A stretch of DNA of 64,000 bases from Acidaminobacter hydrogenoformans DSM 2784 (GTDB taxonomy: Bacteria; Bacillota; Clostridia; Peptostreptococcales; Acidaminobacteraceae), in NCBI RefSeq assembly GCF_900103005.1, contig NZ_FMWL01000002.1, positions 1-64,000 of the forward strand. Reading direction: 5' to 3'. Below the pieces are notes generated by a model. That model was not told where the DNA came from, did not search any database, and saw only the letters and a program-made list of their open reading frames with translations. Numbering within the stretch: position 1 is the first letter of the stretch; the number at the start of each line of letters is the position of its first letter. The translations under genes and the position numbers were made by a program. Below are positions 17,013 through 26,286 of this stretch, piece after piece.

Positions 17013-17837
17013 GTGAAGAACAGTGAACTTGTCAGCAAATATATGCGCGAAGCGAAACTGCCTCACATCTGGTGCCCGGGCTGCGGCCACGGCGTCATCA
17101 TGCATGCGATCATTCGCGCCATTGACAACCTTGGCCTAAACAAGGATGAAGTCGTTATCGTTTCCGGTATTGGCTGCTCCTCACGAGCACCGGGTTATAT
17201 GGATTTCAACACCCTTCATACAACCCATGGCCGTGCCCTCGCTTTCGCGACCGGCATCAAGCTCGCGAAGCCGCACCTTAAAGTCATTGTCATCTCCGGT
17301 GACGGCGACGCTTCAGCTATTGGCGGCAACCACTTGATCCACGCCGCGAGAAGAAACATTGGCATTACTACAATTGTCTTCAACAACAACATCTACGGCA
17401 TGACGGGCGGCCAGTACTCGCCAACGACGCCGCATGGTGATTTTGGTACAACAGCGCCTTACGGCAACATTGACCGTCCGTTTGACATTGCCAACCTGGC
17501 AGCGGCTGCTGGCGCAACTTACGCAGCAAGAACCACGGCGTTCCACGCGACTCAAATGACGAACTACATACAAAAGGCAATTGCGCATGATGGGTTCTCC
17601 CTCGTCGAAGCGATTTCTGTTTGCCCTACCTATTACGGCCGCAAGAACAAGAAAGGTTCAGCTCCAGCTATGATGAACTTTCTCAAAGAGGCTTTCGTAG
17701 ACGTTAAAGCAGCGGATCGCATGACGCCTGAACAGCTTCAGGGCAAATTCCTGATGGGTGAATTCAAGCACAAGATTGACCTGCCTGAATATTCGACTGA
17801 ATACCAAAAAATCGTAGACCGCTTGAGGAAGGAGTAA
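17013..17837 (+). CDS. korB: 2-oxoacid:ferredoxin oxidoreductase, beta (ThDP) subunit
   Basis: A 274-residue thiamine-diphosphate-binding subunit. WCPGCGHGVI starts the family core, and GDGDASAIGGNHLIHAARRN with the following N-N-I-Y-GMTGGQ segment is the Mg-ThDP site. GTG start directly after the alpha stop, with AAGGAGG inside the alpha 3' end. It carries the decarboxylation chemistry. Confidence 0.9.
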   Translation: MKNSELVSKYMREAKLPHIWCPGCGHGVIMHAIIRAIDNLGLNKDEVVIVSGIGCSSRAPGYMDFNTLHTTHGRALAFATGIKLAKPHLKVIVISGDGDASAIGGNHLIHAARRNIGITTIVFNNNIYGMTGGQYSPTTPHGDFGTTAPYGNIDRPFDIANLAAAAGATYAARTTAFHATQMTNYIQKAIAHDGFSLVEAISVCPTYYGRKNKKGSAPAMMNFLKEAFVDVKAADRMTPEQLQGKFLMGEFKHKIDLPEYSTEYQKIVDRLRKE

Positions 17838-17842
17838 TTGTC

Positions 17843-18382
17843 ATGGGAAAACAATTTGAGCTCAGACTCTCCGGATCCGGCGGACAAGGCCTGATCCTTG
17901 CAGGAATTATTCTGGCGGAAGCGGCTATCAACTCCGGCCTCAACGCCATTCAGACACAAAGCTACGGTCCTGAAGCACGTGGCGGCGCTTCAAAGGCAGA
18001 AGTCATCATCAGCGACGCTGAAATCGACTTTCCTAAGGTCCAGGATCTCAACCTCTTCCTGGCGCTGACCCAGGACGCCTGCGATAAATACATCAAAGGC
18101 ATCAACCCTAATGGTATTGTCGTCGTAGACGAATCTATTACTGTTCCGGCTGATGTCAAGGCAGGAAAGATCTATAGCCTTCCAATCCTCAGCACAGCCA
18201 GCGAAAAACTTGGCAAGGGCATTGTTGCGAATATTGTTGCCCTCGGTGTCCTCACTGAATTGATTGATGTACTCAGCAGAGAGCAAGTTGAAGCTGCCGT
18301 GCTCGCCCGCGTTCCAAAGGGCACCATAGACCTTAACCGTTCCGCACTGATTGAAGGCTATGCGCTTGCAAGTAATCAATAA
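17843..18382 (+). CDS. korC: 2-oxoacid:ferredoxin oxidoreductase, gamma subunit
   Basis: A 179-residue subunit with the glycine-rich RLSGSGGQGLILAGIILAEAA motif and SYGPEARGGASKAEVIIS, both hallmark stretches of the gamma (CoA-handling) chain. It starts 5 bases after korB and closes the operon; the RpiR gene follows after 23 bases. Confidence 0.9.
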   Translation: MGKQFELRLSGSGGQGLILAGIILAEAAINSGLNAIQTQSYGPEARGGASKAEVIISDAEIDFPKVQDLNLFLALTQDACDKYIKGINPNGIVVVDESITVPADVKAGKIYSLPILSTASEKLGKGIVANIVALGVLTELIDVLSREQVEAAVLARVPKGTIDLNRSALIEGYALASNQ

Positions 18383-18405
18383 TCTTAGAAAAGGCGGTCT
18401 TGGCC

Positions 18406-19266
18406 ATGGCCGATCATAATGATTTGCTCAATAGAATTGAGAAAAATTACATGAAGCTCAGCAAAGGGCAAAAGCGCATTGCGGATTTTATCCTGCAGAA
18501 TTACGACAAGGTGGCGTTTATGACGGCGTCGACTTTGGGGGATTCCACAGGCGTCAGCGAGTCCACGGTTGTGCGTTTTGCCAATGCCCTGGGCTACGAC
18601 GGATATCCCAAGCTCCAGAAGGGGCTTCAGGAATCCATCAAGACAAAGCTGACCACAGTGCAGCGTTTTGAACTCTCAAAAGAGCTGGAAAAAGAGTCGA
18701 GCTACACCAAGAAGGTCATGAACGCGGATATGGACAACATCCGCCGGACTCTCGACGGCATTGACGAAGGGGTCATGGAGCAGATTGTCGAGGACATCCA
18801 CAACGCCCGCCGGGTTTACATCCTGGGCATGCGGAGCTCCTCGGTCCTGGCGAATTACCTGGGTTTCTACCTGAACTTTATCCTCAAGGATGTGGTTGTG
18901 GTAAACGCAGGCGCCCTGGACGTCTTTGACCACCTGATCAACATTACCAAGGATGATCTCTTGATCACGATTTCCTTCCCGCGGTACGCGAAGCGGACTT
19001 TTGAGATCGTTGATTTCGCGAACGCCCAAGGGGCAACTATTGTGGGGATCACGGACAGTCCTATGGCACCGCTGGTGTCAATGGTCAAGCACGTGCTCTT
19101 CGCACGCTATAACATGAATACCTTTATCGACTCCCTGGTAGCGCCTATGAGCCTGATCAATGCGCTGATCCAGTCCGTTTCGATCAAGGAGATGGACCGG
19201 GTGGAAGAGAACTTCGAAAAGCTCGAGAACATCTGGAACGAGTACAAGATCTATAATCCGAAGTAG
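18406..19266 (+). CDS. MurR/RpiR-family transcriptional regulator
   Basis: A 286-residue regulator. The N-terminal HTH_6 domain (about 5-75: LSKGQKRIADFIL, GVSESTVVRFANALGYDGYPKLQ) binds DNA. A SIS domain (about 105-240: VYILGMRSSSVLANYLGFYLN, ISFPRYAKRTFEI) senses a sugar phosphate or related effector. The ATG at 18406 is preferred over a TTG at 18400 because AAGGCGG lies 8 bases before it. It may be co-transcribed with the oxidoreductase operon, though a metabolic link is not obvious. Confidence 0.88.
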   Translation: MADHNDLLNRIEKNYMKLSKGQKRIADFILQNYDKVAFMTASTLGDSTGVSESTVVRFANALGYDGYPKLQKGLQESIKTKLTTVQRFELSKELEKESSYTKKVMNADMDNIRRTLDGIDEGVMEQIVEDIHNARRVYILGMRSSSVLANYLGFYLNFILKDVVVVNAGALDVFDHLINITKDDLLITISFPRYAKRTFEIVDFANAQGATIVGITDSPMAPLVSMVKHVLFARYNMNTFIDSLVAPMSLINALIQSVSIKEMDRVEENFEKLENIWNEYKIYNPK

Positions 19267-19320
19267 TGCTGGGGTTGGCTGCGCTTCGCAGCTGCTTTCA
19301 GAATTCAATAGGTCAAAGGG

Positions 19321-19349
19321 GAGGTCGCCGGTGGCGCGGCCTCTTTTTT
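19321..19349 (+). terminator. Intrinsic terminator after the RpiR gene
   Basis: GAGGTCGCC pairs imperfectly with GGCGCGGCCTC and is followed by six T. It separates the oxidoreductase/RpiR unit from cmk. A short GGGGACGG repeat remnant follows at about 19363. Confidence 0.75.
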
Positions 19350-19495
19350 GCGTTGACACGAAGGGGACGGTTCCCAGTGATTCCTACCATCAGCAAGGCC
19401 CTAAAGCCTTAGTCCCCTCAGCCTTGCGGGCTTTTTCAATCTGTATTATAATGAGATGATAAGGATTTTCACTGAAACCGAAGGAGTTTTGCCAA

Positions 19496-20272
19496 ATGGA
19501 AGCAGAATCGAAGCGCAGGATCCAGATCGCGCTGGACGGCCCTGCAGGCTCGGGTAAGAGCACCGTTGCGCGCCGGGTGGCCAAGGCGCTGGGCTGTGAT
19601 TATATCGACACAGGCGCCATGTACCGGGCTATTGCCCTCAAATTCATAGAAACCGGGCTCTTCCAGAAGCTGGACGCTGCTGCCAGTAGTTTGACGCCTG
19701 CCCTCGAAGCTGAAATTGACCACCTCCTGGATACCTCGCAGCTGGAGCTGTTCACGGAAAAGGTCATCCTGGACGGTCGCGACGTTTCTGAGGCCATCCG
19801 CACCCAGGAAGTGACCCGGCGGGTCTCCCAGGTAGCGGCCATGTCACCCGTACGCCGGCACCTGGTCAAGATGCAGCGCGGACAGGCTCAGGGCCGCAGC
19901 GTCGTCATGGACGGCCGGGATATTGGCACAGTTGTCCTTCCTGAAACGCCTTACAAGTTTTTTCTGACCGCTTCCCTGGAAGAACGCGCGCGGCGGCGTT
20001 TTCTTGAGTTTGAGGCCAAAGGCTTTGAGGCAGACTTCGAGACCATTTTGAAAGACATTGAGCACCGGGACAAGGTGGACAGCAGCCGCGAAGATTCGCC
20101 ACTGGTTATGGCGGCGGACGCGGTCCGTATCGACACCACTGGCAAGACCATTGACCAGGTCGTCACCGCGATCTGCGAGGCCGTGGAAGCGCTGAAAATG
20201 AGCGCAGTCAAAACGGACAGCGTTGATAAGTCAACAGATGCCGCTGAGGAAGGGGGGAAGCCTGGGTGCTGA
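19496..20272 (+). CDS. cmk: Cytidylate kinase
   Basis: A 258-residue enzyme that phosphorylates CMP and dCMP with ATP. The P-loop GPAGSGKST is at 15-23. DTGAMYRA and VVMDGRDIGTVVLP follow. A GAAGGAG site precedes the ATG. It is about 30 residues longer than most homologues because of a C-terminal tail overlapping the start of plsC. The cmk-plsC-ispH-rpsA order is a known clostridial arrangement. Confidence 0.95.
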   Translation: MEAESKRRIQIALDGPAGSGKSTVARRVAKALGCDYIDTGAMYRAIALKFIETGLFQKLDAAASSLTPALEAEIDHLLDTSQLELFTEKVILDGRDVSEAIRTQEVTRRVSQVAAMSPVRRHLVKMQRGQAQGRSVVMDGRDIGTVVLPETPYKFFLTASLEERARRRFLEFEAKGFEADFETILKDIEHRDKVDSSREDSPLVMAADAVRIDTTGKTIDQVVTAICEAVEALKMSAVKTDSVDKSTDAAEEGGKPGC

Positions 20273-20856
20273 AGGTACTGATCAAGTTCATTTTCAATTT
20301 GCTTTACCGGATCATCTATCGGGTGGAACTTGTTGGACTCGAGCACTGGGACCCGTCACAGCCTAAAATTGTATGCCCGAATCACATCGATTATAAGGAT
20401 CCCCTGGTATTTGGTTCCTTCATTCCTGACTATATCCGCTTCATGGCCAAAAAGGAGCTGTTCAGCAATCGCCTCTTCGACTGGTTTTTCAGGGGCTGCG
20501 GCGGCTTTCCCGTGGACCGGACCAGCAACGACATAGGCGCCATCAAAACAGCCCTGCGCTTTCTAAAAGATGGCGAATCTGTCCTGATCTTCGCCGAGGG
20601 AACCCGCAACCCTGGTCTGACCCCGCTTCCACCAAAAGCCGGCGTTGGCATGATCGCGCACAAGGCCGGAGTCCCTATCCAGCCAGTGACTATTGACTCC
20701 ACCTACAAGCTGTTTTCGAAGGTCCGCATTACGATCCATCCACTGGTGACCCTTAAGTACGAGGGCAAGCCTTCGGTCGCGGATTATGAAAATGCAGTAC
20801 TCGGGATCCTGAACGAGATCTATGCCCACATTGAACTTTATAAGGGGAGGGTGTAG
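20266..20856 (+). CDS. plsC: 1-acyl-sn-glycerol-3-phosphate acyltransferase
   Basis: A 196-residue membrane-associated enzyme making phosphatidic acid from lysophosphatidic acid. The catalytic HxxxxD is H40-D45 (NHIDYKD) and the glycerol-phosphate site is FAEGTRNPG. It starts at a GTG overlapping the cmk end by 7 bases, with GGAAGGGGGG upstream. Confidence 0.92.
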   Translation: MLKVLIKFIFNLLYRIIYRVELVGLEHWDPSQPKIVCPNHIDYKDPLVFGSFIPDYIRFMAKKELFSNRLFDWFFRGCGGFPVDRTSNDIGAIKTALRFLKDGESVLIFAEGTRNPGLTPLPPKAGVGMIAHKAGVPIQPVTIDSTYKLFSKVRITIHPLVTLKYEGKPSVADYENAVLGILNEIYAHIELYKGRV

Positions 20857-20859
20857 GCT

Positions 20860-21732
20860 GTGGCTATGAACATCAGAATTGCCTCCGCCTCCGGATTCTG
20901 CTTTGGCGTCAAGCGGGCCCTGGATCTCACGCTGGAGGCAAAAAACGCTCCGGGCGGCGCAGTCACTTATGGTGAGCTGATCCACAACCGGGATGTGGTG
21001 CGAAAACTGGAGTCAGAGGGCGTCAGCGTTATTGACTCACTGAAGGACGGGGCCGGCAAGACGGTGGTCATCCGTTCCCATGGCGTCCCAAAGTCGTTTC
21101 ACGACGAAGCTGAGGCCCTTGGGATCAAGACCGTGGATGGGACTTGCCCGTTTGTGAAAAAGATTCACAGGCTGGTGGATGGCTTCAGCAGGGATGGCTC
21201 GCCCGTCATGATTGTGGGCACTGCGACACACCCTGAGGTCATTGGCATTGCCGGCTGGTGCCATGGTCCCGTGTATGTGGTGGATTCCCTTGAGACCCTT
21301 GAAGCCTGGGAAACGCAGCATCTTTCTGCCGATGGTCATTTTAACCAACCCCTCATATTAGTCGCACAAACCACCATCCGCCTGGCTCTTTGGACCTCAA
21401 TCTACAAACGTCTCTCAGAGCACACAGCACACCTGGTCGCCCACAATACCATCTGCAAAGCAACTTCCGAACGTCAGACCAGTGCTGAAACTTTGTCCGC
21501 CGAAGTAGACTGCATGTTGGTCGTAGGAGGGCCACATTCCTCCAACACCAAAAAACTCTACGAAATTTGTAAAAAAAATTGTGAAAAAACCTATTTTATT
21601 GAATCTGCAGCAGATTTACAGATGATAAATTTGTTGAACTGTGATAATATAGGAATAACGGCTGGAGCATCAACCCCGGATTGGGTGATTGATGACATCT
21701 TGAATCAGTTAAAAAAAATTTCAAATAGTTGA
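20860..21732 (+). CDS. ispH: 4-hydroxy-3-methylbut-2-enyl diphosphate reductase
   Basis: A 290-residue iron-sulfur enzyme for the last step of the non-mevalonate isoprenoid pathway. Cluster cysteines are recognisable in SGFCFGVKRA (C14), DGTCPFV and NTICKATSERQ; IRSHGVPK and TAGASTPDW are also conserved. The GTG at 20860 is 9 bases from GGGGAGG; an ATG at 20866 is the alternative. A repeat 10-mer (21328-21337) lies in frame and codes for SADG in a variable loop. Codon use turns more AT-rich after that point. Confidence 0.93.
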   Translation: MAMNIRIASASGFCFGVKRALDLTLEAKNAPGGAVTYGELIHNRDVVRKLESEGVSVIDSLKDGAGKTVVIRSHGVPKSFHDEAEALGIKTVDGTCPFVKKIHRLVDGFSRDGSPVMIVGTATHPEVIGIAGWCHGPVYVVDSLETLEAWETQHLSADGHFNQPLILVAQTTIRLALWTSIYKRLSEHTAHLVAHNTICKATSERQTSAETLSAEVDCMLVVGGPHSSNTKKLYEICKKNCEKTYFIESAADLQMINLLNCDNIGITAGASTPDWVIDDILNQLKKISNS

Positions 21733-21748
21733 AGGCGAGGTAACCTAC

Positions 21749-22993
21749 ATGGAAAACAACTCAATGGAACAATTCATGGATCAGATTGACGAGTCTTTAC
21801 GCGCGCCGCGCAGCGGATCGATCGTAAAAGGCAAAGTTGTCCAGGTCAAGAGTGACGAAATTATTGTCAACATTGGATATAAAGCGGATGGCGTCATTCC
21901 TCTCGAAGAGATCTCAAGCGCTGCTACACCTGCTGATCTTAGCGAGTTCGAAGAAAACCAGGAAATCGAAGTTTATGTCATCAAAAACGACAACGGTGAC
22001 GGCAACGTCCTTCTGTCCCTCAAGCGCGTCAGCATGTACGCGGATTGGGGCCTTCTCGAGGAAGCTTACGCGGCTGAAGAGGAGATCGAAGTCAAAGTTA
22101 CAGAAACTGTCAAAGGCGGCGTCGTCGCTTACTACCAGGAAGCCCGTGGCTTTATTCCGGCTTCCCAAATCTCTACCCGTTATGTCAACGACCTCAAAGA
22201 GTACGTTGGTAAGACTATGCTCGTAAAAATCATTGAATTCAACCGCGAAAAACGCCGTGCGGTCTTCTCACGCAAAGTCGTTCTCCAGAAAGAGAATGCA
22301 GTGAAGAAGGAAGCCGTTTGGGAAAAGGTATTCGAAGGTGCTGTGGTTAAAGGCGAAGTCAAGCGTATCACGAGCTTTGGCGTATTTATCGACCTGGGCG
22401 GCATTGACGGTATGGCGCACATTTCCGAGCTGACTTGGGGCCGTATCAATAAGCCTCAGGAAGTTGTAAAAATTGGGGATGTTGTTGAAGTCAAGGTCAT
22501 TGGCATTGATAAGTCCACAGAGAAAATTTCCCTCAGCATCAAGCAGCTGAAGGAAGATCCTTGGACGACGTTCATGGATCACTACGCTATTGGCGGCGTC
22601 TACGAATCAAAAGTTGTCAACCTCACTGACTTTGGCGCGTTCGTCGAGCTGGAGCCAGGTGTTGAGGGTCTCGTCCACGTGTCTCAAATCGCGCGCAGAC
22701 GCGTTGAGAAGCCGTCTGACGAGCTCAAAGTCGGCGAGAAGCACTTCGTCAAGCTCCTTGATGTAGACCTCGAAAACCGCAGAATCAAGCTCTCCATGAA
22801 AGAGGTTGAGGATGAGGAAGCGGAGGAAGCTGCAGCTGAGGTTGAAGTTGAGGCAGAAGTCGTTGAGACTGAAGTGGCAGAAGCTGCTGAGGTTGTCGAA
22901 GAAGCTGAAGTGGTCGAGGCTGTAGAGGTCGCGTCTGAAGAAGCTGTCGAAGAAGCTGAGACTGAAGAAGCTGAGGCTGAAGAAGAGAAATAA
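21749..22993 (+). CDS. rpsA: Ribosomal protein S1-like protein with four S1 domains
   Basis: A 414-residue RNA-binding protein. Four S1 motifs begin near residues 20 (GSIVKGKVVQVKSDEIIVNIG), 105, 192 (GAVVKGEVKRITSFGVFIDLGG) and 277. The last 60 residues are a repetitive Glu/Val/Ala tail (EEAEVVEAVEVASEEAVEEAE) with no domain. In Clostridia this gene often follows ispH, sometimes as a fusion; here they are separate with 16 bases between. Confidence 0.92.
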   Translation: MENNSMEQFMDQIDESLRAPRSGSIVKGKVVQVKSDEIIVNIGYKADGVIPLEEISSAATPADLSEFEENQEIEVYVIKNDNGDGNVLLSLKRVSMYADWGLLEEAYAAEEEIEVKVTETVKGGVVAYYQEARGFIPASQISTRYVNDLKEYVGKTMLVKIIEFNREKRRAVFSRKVVLQKENAVKKEAVWEKVFEGAVVKGEVKRITSFGVFIDLGGIDGMAHISELTWGRINKPQEVVKIGDVVEVKVIGIDKSTEKISLSIKQLKEDPWTTFMDHYAIGGVYESKVVNLTDFGAFVELEPGVEGLVHVSQIARRRVEKPSDELKVGEKHFVKLLDVDLENRRIKLSMKEVEDEEAEEAAAEVEVEAEVVETEVAEAAEVVEEAEVVEAVEVASEEAVEEAETEEAEAEEEK

Positions 22994-23009
22994 AAATGAT
23001 GGCATGACA

Positions 23010-23046
23010 AAAGCCACTTGACCCTCTTGGGGTCGAGTGGCTTTTT
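23010..23046 (+). terminator. Strong intrinsic terminator after rpsA
   Basis: AAAGCCACTTGACCC pairs with GGGGTCGAGTGGCTTTTT across a short loop. It closes the cmk-plsC-ispH-rpsA unit. Confidence 0.9.
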
Positions 23047-23112
23047 AATGTAAAGAAGCCGCGAAGAAAGCCGGCGCTCCGCGCGGCGTTCTCTGCGGCT
23101 TCTTCTCTCTTG

Positions 23113-24546
23113 TTAGTCTTTGGAAGTGTTAAGGCCGCCTTCTTCGATTCGTAATTTAAGCGCTCTGTGGACCGCATCCACGCGTTCTCGAGTCAGGCTA
23201 TATGGCCTGTACGCCACATAGGAGAATACGAAGAACAAAATCCCGCCTAAGGCCAGCACCAAGCCTAAAATCAGCCCGGTATCTGACGACTGAACGCCAA
23301 TCTCAGCGCTAAAGCCTGATAATTCGAGGACAAAGCCCAGAAGAAAAATGGCAATGGACTGAGACAGCTTATAGGACAACGTCATGCAGCCAAAAAAGAC
23401 GCCTTCCTGCCGCATGCCAACTTCAAGGGCATTCACATCCACAGTATCCGCCACCATGGATTGAGGCAGGGTGTAGAGTCCGCCTGTGCCAAAACCGGCA
23501 AGCAAACTGAAGGGGATGAGATGATAGAATTCAAATTGGAAATAGTCTCGGAAAATAACCATGAGCATGAAGTAGAGACACCCTACAATGGAGATTTGAA
23601 TCCCCAGCTTAATGAGCTCGTGTTTTTCCATTTTGACTGAGAGGGCGGCCCAGACAGGCTGACTAAGAATACTGACTATGATTTGAGTGCCTATAATAAC
23701 AGCAATCCCCGTACTGTTGAGCGCAAAGGTATACGTAAAAACATGAAGACCTATGGTATTGATTAAAGCGCTGGAAAGGTTGGTGAACAGATAGCCAATG
23801 ACAACAGAGGCATAATCTTTGTTTGAAAAGGCGTGCTTGACAGAGGTCAAAAAGTGTCCCATACCAACATGACCCTCTGATAGGATGCGGCTGTTCAGAT
23901 GAGGGATCATAGGTCTTGTCGCGAAGATCACCACAAACATGGACAGTAGCATGAGGATTGAGGTTGCCATCCCCATGGACTGATACCCTGCCGGATTCAG
24001 CTGACCTATTGGATAGGCCTCTGTAGGCTTGAAAAACAAAATCAGACCGAGCGCAGCGGTAAAGAAAATGCCAAGTAAAAAGAATGCCGTTTTGACTGCC
24101 TGAATTTTTGTGCGCTCTTCATAACCTTCTGTGAGCTCTGCTGAAAGAGCTGTGTATGGCGTGATATAAATCGTCAAAAATGTTTTCAGCACGAGGATCC
24201 AGGTCGCCATTGAAAACAGTTTCATGTTGAGGCTCATTTCTGGCTGAATATACCAGAGCAGCACGTTGCTGAGGGCAATGCCAATCCCGCCAATCCAGAG
24301 GTAAATATGACGGCGGCCAAACCGTTTTGAACGGGTCTGGTCTGAAAGATAGCCCATGATGGGATCAGAAACCGCGTCCCAAATGACGCCAATACTCACC
24401 AGCATGCCGACCCAGGCGCCGTTCATGCCAAGCACAGCCGTGGCGTAAAACATTAAAAAAGTGGAGACGGCTTGGGAAATTACGCCGTAACCAAAATTAC
24501 CGGCACCATAGCCCCACAAAGTAGTTCGTTTCAAAGTCGACTGCAT
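23113..24546 (-). CDS. GPH-family glycoside/sugar:cation symporter (MFS)
   Basis: A 477-residue transporter with 12 predicted membrane spans. Start taken at the second ATG (24546), which has AAGGGAG 9 bases upstream. The N-terminal WGYGAGNFGYGVISQAVSTFLMFY, the GVIWDAVSDPIMGYLSDQTRSKRFGRRH loop and the PQSMVADTVD segment are typical of the melibiose/GPH family. The substrate is not predictable. It is the only minus-strand gene in a long plus-strand region. Confidence 0.85.
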   Translation of the reverse strand: MQSTLKRTTLWGYGAGNFGYGVISQAVSTFLMFYATAVLGMNGAWVGMLVSIGVIWDAVSDPIMGYLSDQTRSKRFGRRHIYLWIGGIGIALSNVLLWYIQPEMSLNMKLFSMATWILVLKTFLTIYITPYTALSAELTEGYEERTKIQAVKTAFFLLGIFFTAALGLILFFKPTEAYPIGQLNPAGYQSMGMATSILMLLSMFVVIFATRPMIPHLNSRILSEGHVGMGHFLTSVKHAFSNKDYASVVIGYLFTNLSSALINTIGLHVFTYTFALNSTGIAVIIGTQIIVSILSQPVWAALSVKMEKHELIKLGIQISIVGCLYFMLMVIFRDYFQFEFYHLIPFSLLAGFGTGGLYTLPQSMVADTVDVNALEVGMRQEGVFFGCMTLSYKLSQSIAIFLLGFVLELSGFSAEIGVQSSDTGLILGLVLALGGILFFVFSYVAYRPYSLTRERVDAVHRALKLRIEEGGLNTSKD

Positions 24547-24585
24547 AATGATAGGCTCCCTTGCCATGTATTTTTAGGGAAAATG

Positions 24586-24641
24586 GTTGGTTGGGGACAG
24601 GGACACACCACGGGGGACTGGGCCGCACCAAACTTGTCCTT
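24586..24641. repeat. GGTTGGGGACAGGGAC-family repeat
   Basis: GGTTGGGGACAGGGACACACC is followed by GGGGGACTGGGCCGCACCAAAC. It carries both recurring modules of the family (GGGGACAGGGAC and GGGACTGGGCCGCACCA) in the divergent gap between the symporter and miaB. Confidence 0.7.
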
Positions 24642-24712
24642 TTTATTATACATTGAAAGCGCGCGGCAAGATAGGGCTTGTCACGAATTCTGTTTCCGAA
24701 AAGGGCTTCAGG

Positions 24713-24741
24713 TTGGTGAGGCTTAAAATTTCTGATATAAT
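24713..24741 (+). promoter_or_regulatory. Candidate promoter for miaB-mutS-mutL
   Basis: TTGGTG (24713-24718) and TATAAT (24736-24741) are 17 bases apart, 75 bases before the miaB start. Confidence 0.6.
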
Positions 24742-24816
24742 AAAGGGTACGAAATTTTATTAACAGTTTTCGCATATTACGATTTAAACCTTAATTATTT
24801 GCGAGGAGGACCCAAC

Positions 24817-26286
24817 TTGAAACGCAGCGAACGACCACCACTTTCTGCGTCTGCCTATGCGGACCAGTCCTATTATATTCAGATCCAACGCAATTTAAAC
24901 GCGCAGTTTGAGGTCGACCACGACCGGAAACGGCGGTTCATGATCATGACCTATGGCTGTCAAATGAATGAGCACGACTCTGAAAAACTCATGGGCATGC
25001 TGGGCGAAATGGGCTATGAGGAGGCGCTGACTAAAGAAGATGCGGACCTGATCATCTTCAACACCTGCTGCGTCCGGGAAAACGCTGAGCTGAGAGTCTA
25101 CGGCAACCTGGGCGCGCTGAAGCCTCTGAAAAAGAAAAATCCTGACCTGCGGATTGTCGTATGTGGGTGTATGATGCAGCAGCCTCACGTGGTTGAGGAA
25201 ATCAAACAAAAATATTCACACGTCTCTCTGGTGTTTGGGACCCATAACCTTCATCAGTTTCCGCATCTCCTTTCACAGTCCTATACCTCATCCCACCTTC
25301 TGGTAGATGTTTGGGATTCAGAGGGTGAGGTGATTGAGGGCTTGCCGGTTGCCAGAAAAGTAGGGATCAAGGCTTTCGTCAATATCACGTATGGCTGCAA
25401 TAACTTCTGCACGTACTGCATTGTGCCCTATACACGGGGCAGGGAGCGGAGCAGGACACCGGAATCTATTGTGAGGGAAATCGAGGGATTGGTTCGGGAT
25501 GGCGCTAAAGAGGTGACGCTGCTCGGGCAAAATGTCAATTCTTATGGGAAGGGACTGAAGCCGCTGGCAGAAAGTACTGGGGCTGGCTTTGAGCAGGTCC
25601 TGAATTTCCCCGCGCTGCTGGAGCGGGTCAGCCAGATTGAAGGACTTAAGCGGATCCGGTTCATGACGAGTCACCCCAAGGATATCTCTGAGGCACTGAT
25701 TGAGGTCATGGCGCGGTGTGAGAACGTCTGCGAGTCACTGCACCTGCCGGTCCAGTCCGGGAGTGACCGGGTGCTGAAGGCCATGAACCGCCACTACACC
25801 AAAGGGCAGTACCTGGACCTTCTTGAGCTGGCGCGCAGACGCATTCCAGGGCTTTCGGTGACGACGGACATCATCGTTGGTTTTCCCGGGGAGACTGAGG
25901 AAGACCATGAGGAGACCATGGATCTGATCGAAAAGGCTCAGTATGATTCTGCTTTTACTTTTATGTATTCCATACGGACGGGAACGCCGGCTGCGGAGCG
26001 GGAGGACCAGGTGCCCGAGGACGTGAAACACGCGCGGTTCGACCGGATGCTGAAGCGGATGAACGAGATCGTGATAGAAAAAAACAAGGCTCACGTTGGT
26101 AAGACTTATGAAGTCATGATTGAGAATGAGGGCAAGGAAGGGGAAGGCACGCTGATTGGTCGGACGCGGCATAATCATCTGGTGGCGTTTGAGGGACCAT
26201 CGGCATGGACCGGGTCTTTTGCTTTGGTGAAGATCACGCGTGCCAAAAACTTTTCCCTGGTAGGAGAAGTCGTGGAGGTTTTATAA
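24817..26286 (+). CDS. miaB: tRNA-2-methylthio-N6-dimethylallyladenosine synthase
   Basis: A 489-residue radical-SAM methylthiotransferase that modifies A37 of tRNAs. Start set at the TTG at 24817, 6 bases after AGGAGG; an earlier TTG lies on the ribosome site itself. The UPF0004 domain has three cysteines for the auxiliary cluster (YGCQMNEHDSEK, NTCCVREN, CGCMMQ). The radical-SAM motif is CNNFCTYC and a TRAM domain closes the protein. The 10-mer repeat (26195-26204) is in frame in the TRAM region (GPSAW). It starts the miaB-mutS-mutL-miaA-hfq operon, linking two steps of the same tRNA modification. Confidence 0.95.
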   Translation: MKRSERPPLSASAYADQSYYIQIQRNLNAQFEVDHDRKRRFMIMTYGCQMNEHDSEKLMGMLGEMGYEEALTKEDADLIIFNTCCVRENAELRVYGNLGALKPLKKKNPDLRIVVCGCMMQQPHVVEEIKQKYSHVSLVFGTHNLHQFPHLLSQSYTSSHLLVDVWDSEGEVIEGLPVARKVGIKAFVNITYGCNNFCTYCIVPYTRGRERSRTPESIVREIEGLVRDGAKEVTLLGQNVNSYGKGLKPLAESTGAGFEQVLNFPALLERVSQIEGLKRIRFMTSHPKDISEALIEVMARCENVCESLHLPVQSGSDRVLKAMNRHYTKGQYLDLLELARRRIPGLSVTTDIIVGFPGETEEDHEETMDLIEKAQYDSAFTFMYSIRTGTPAAEREDQVPEDVKHARFDRMLKRMNEIVIEKNKAHVGKTYEVMIENEGKEGEGTLIGRTRHNHLVAFEGPSAWTGSFALVKITRAKNFSLVGEVVEVL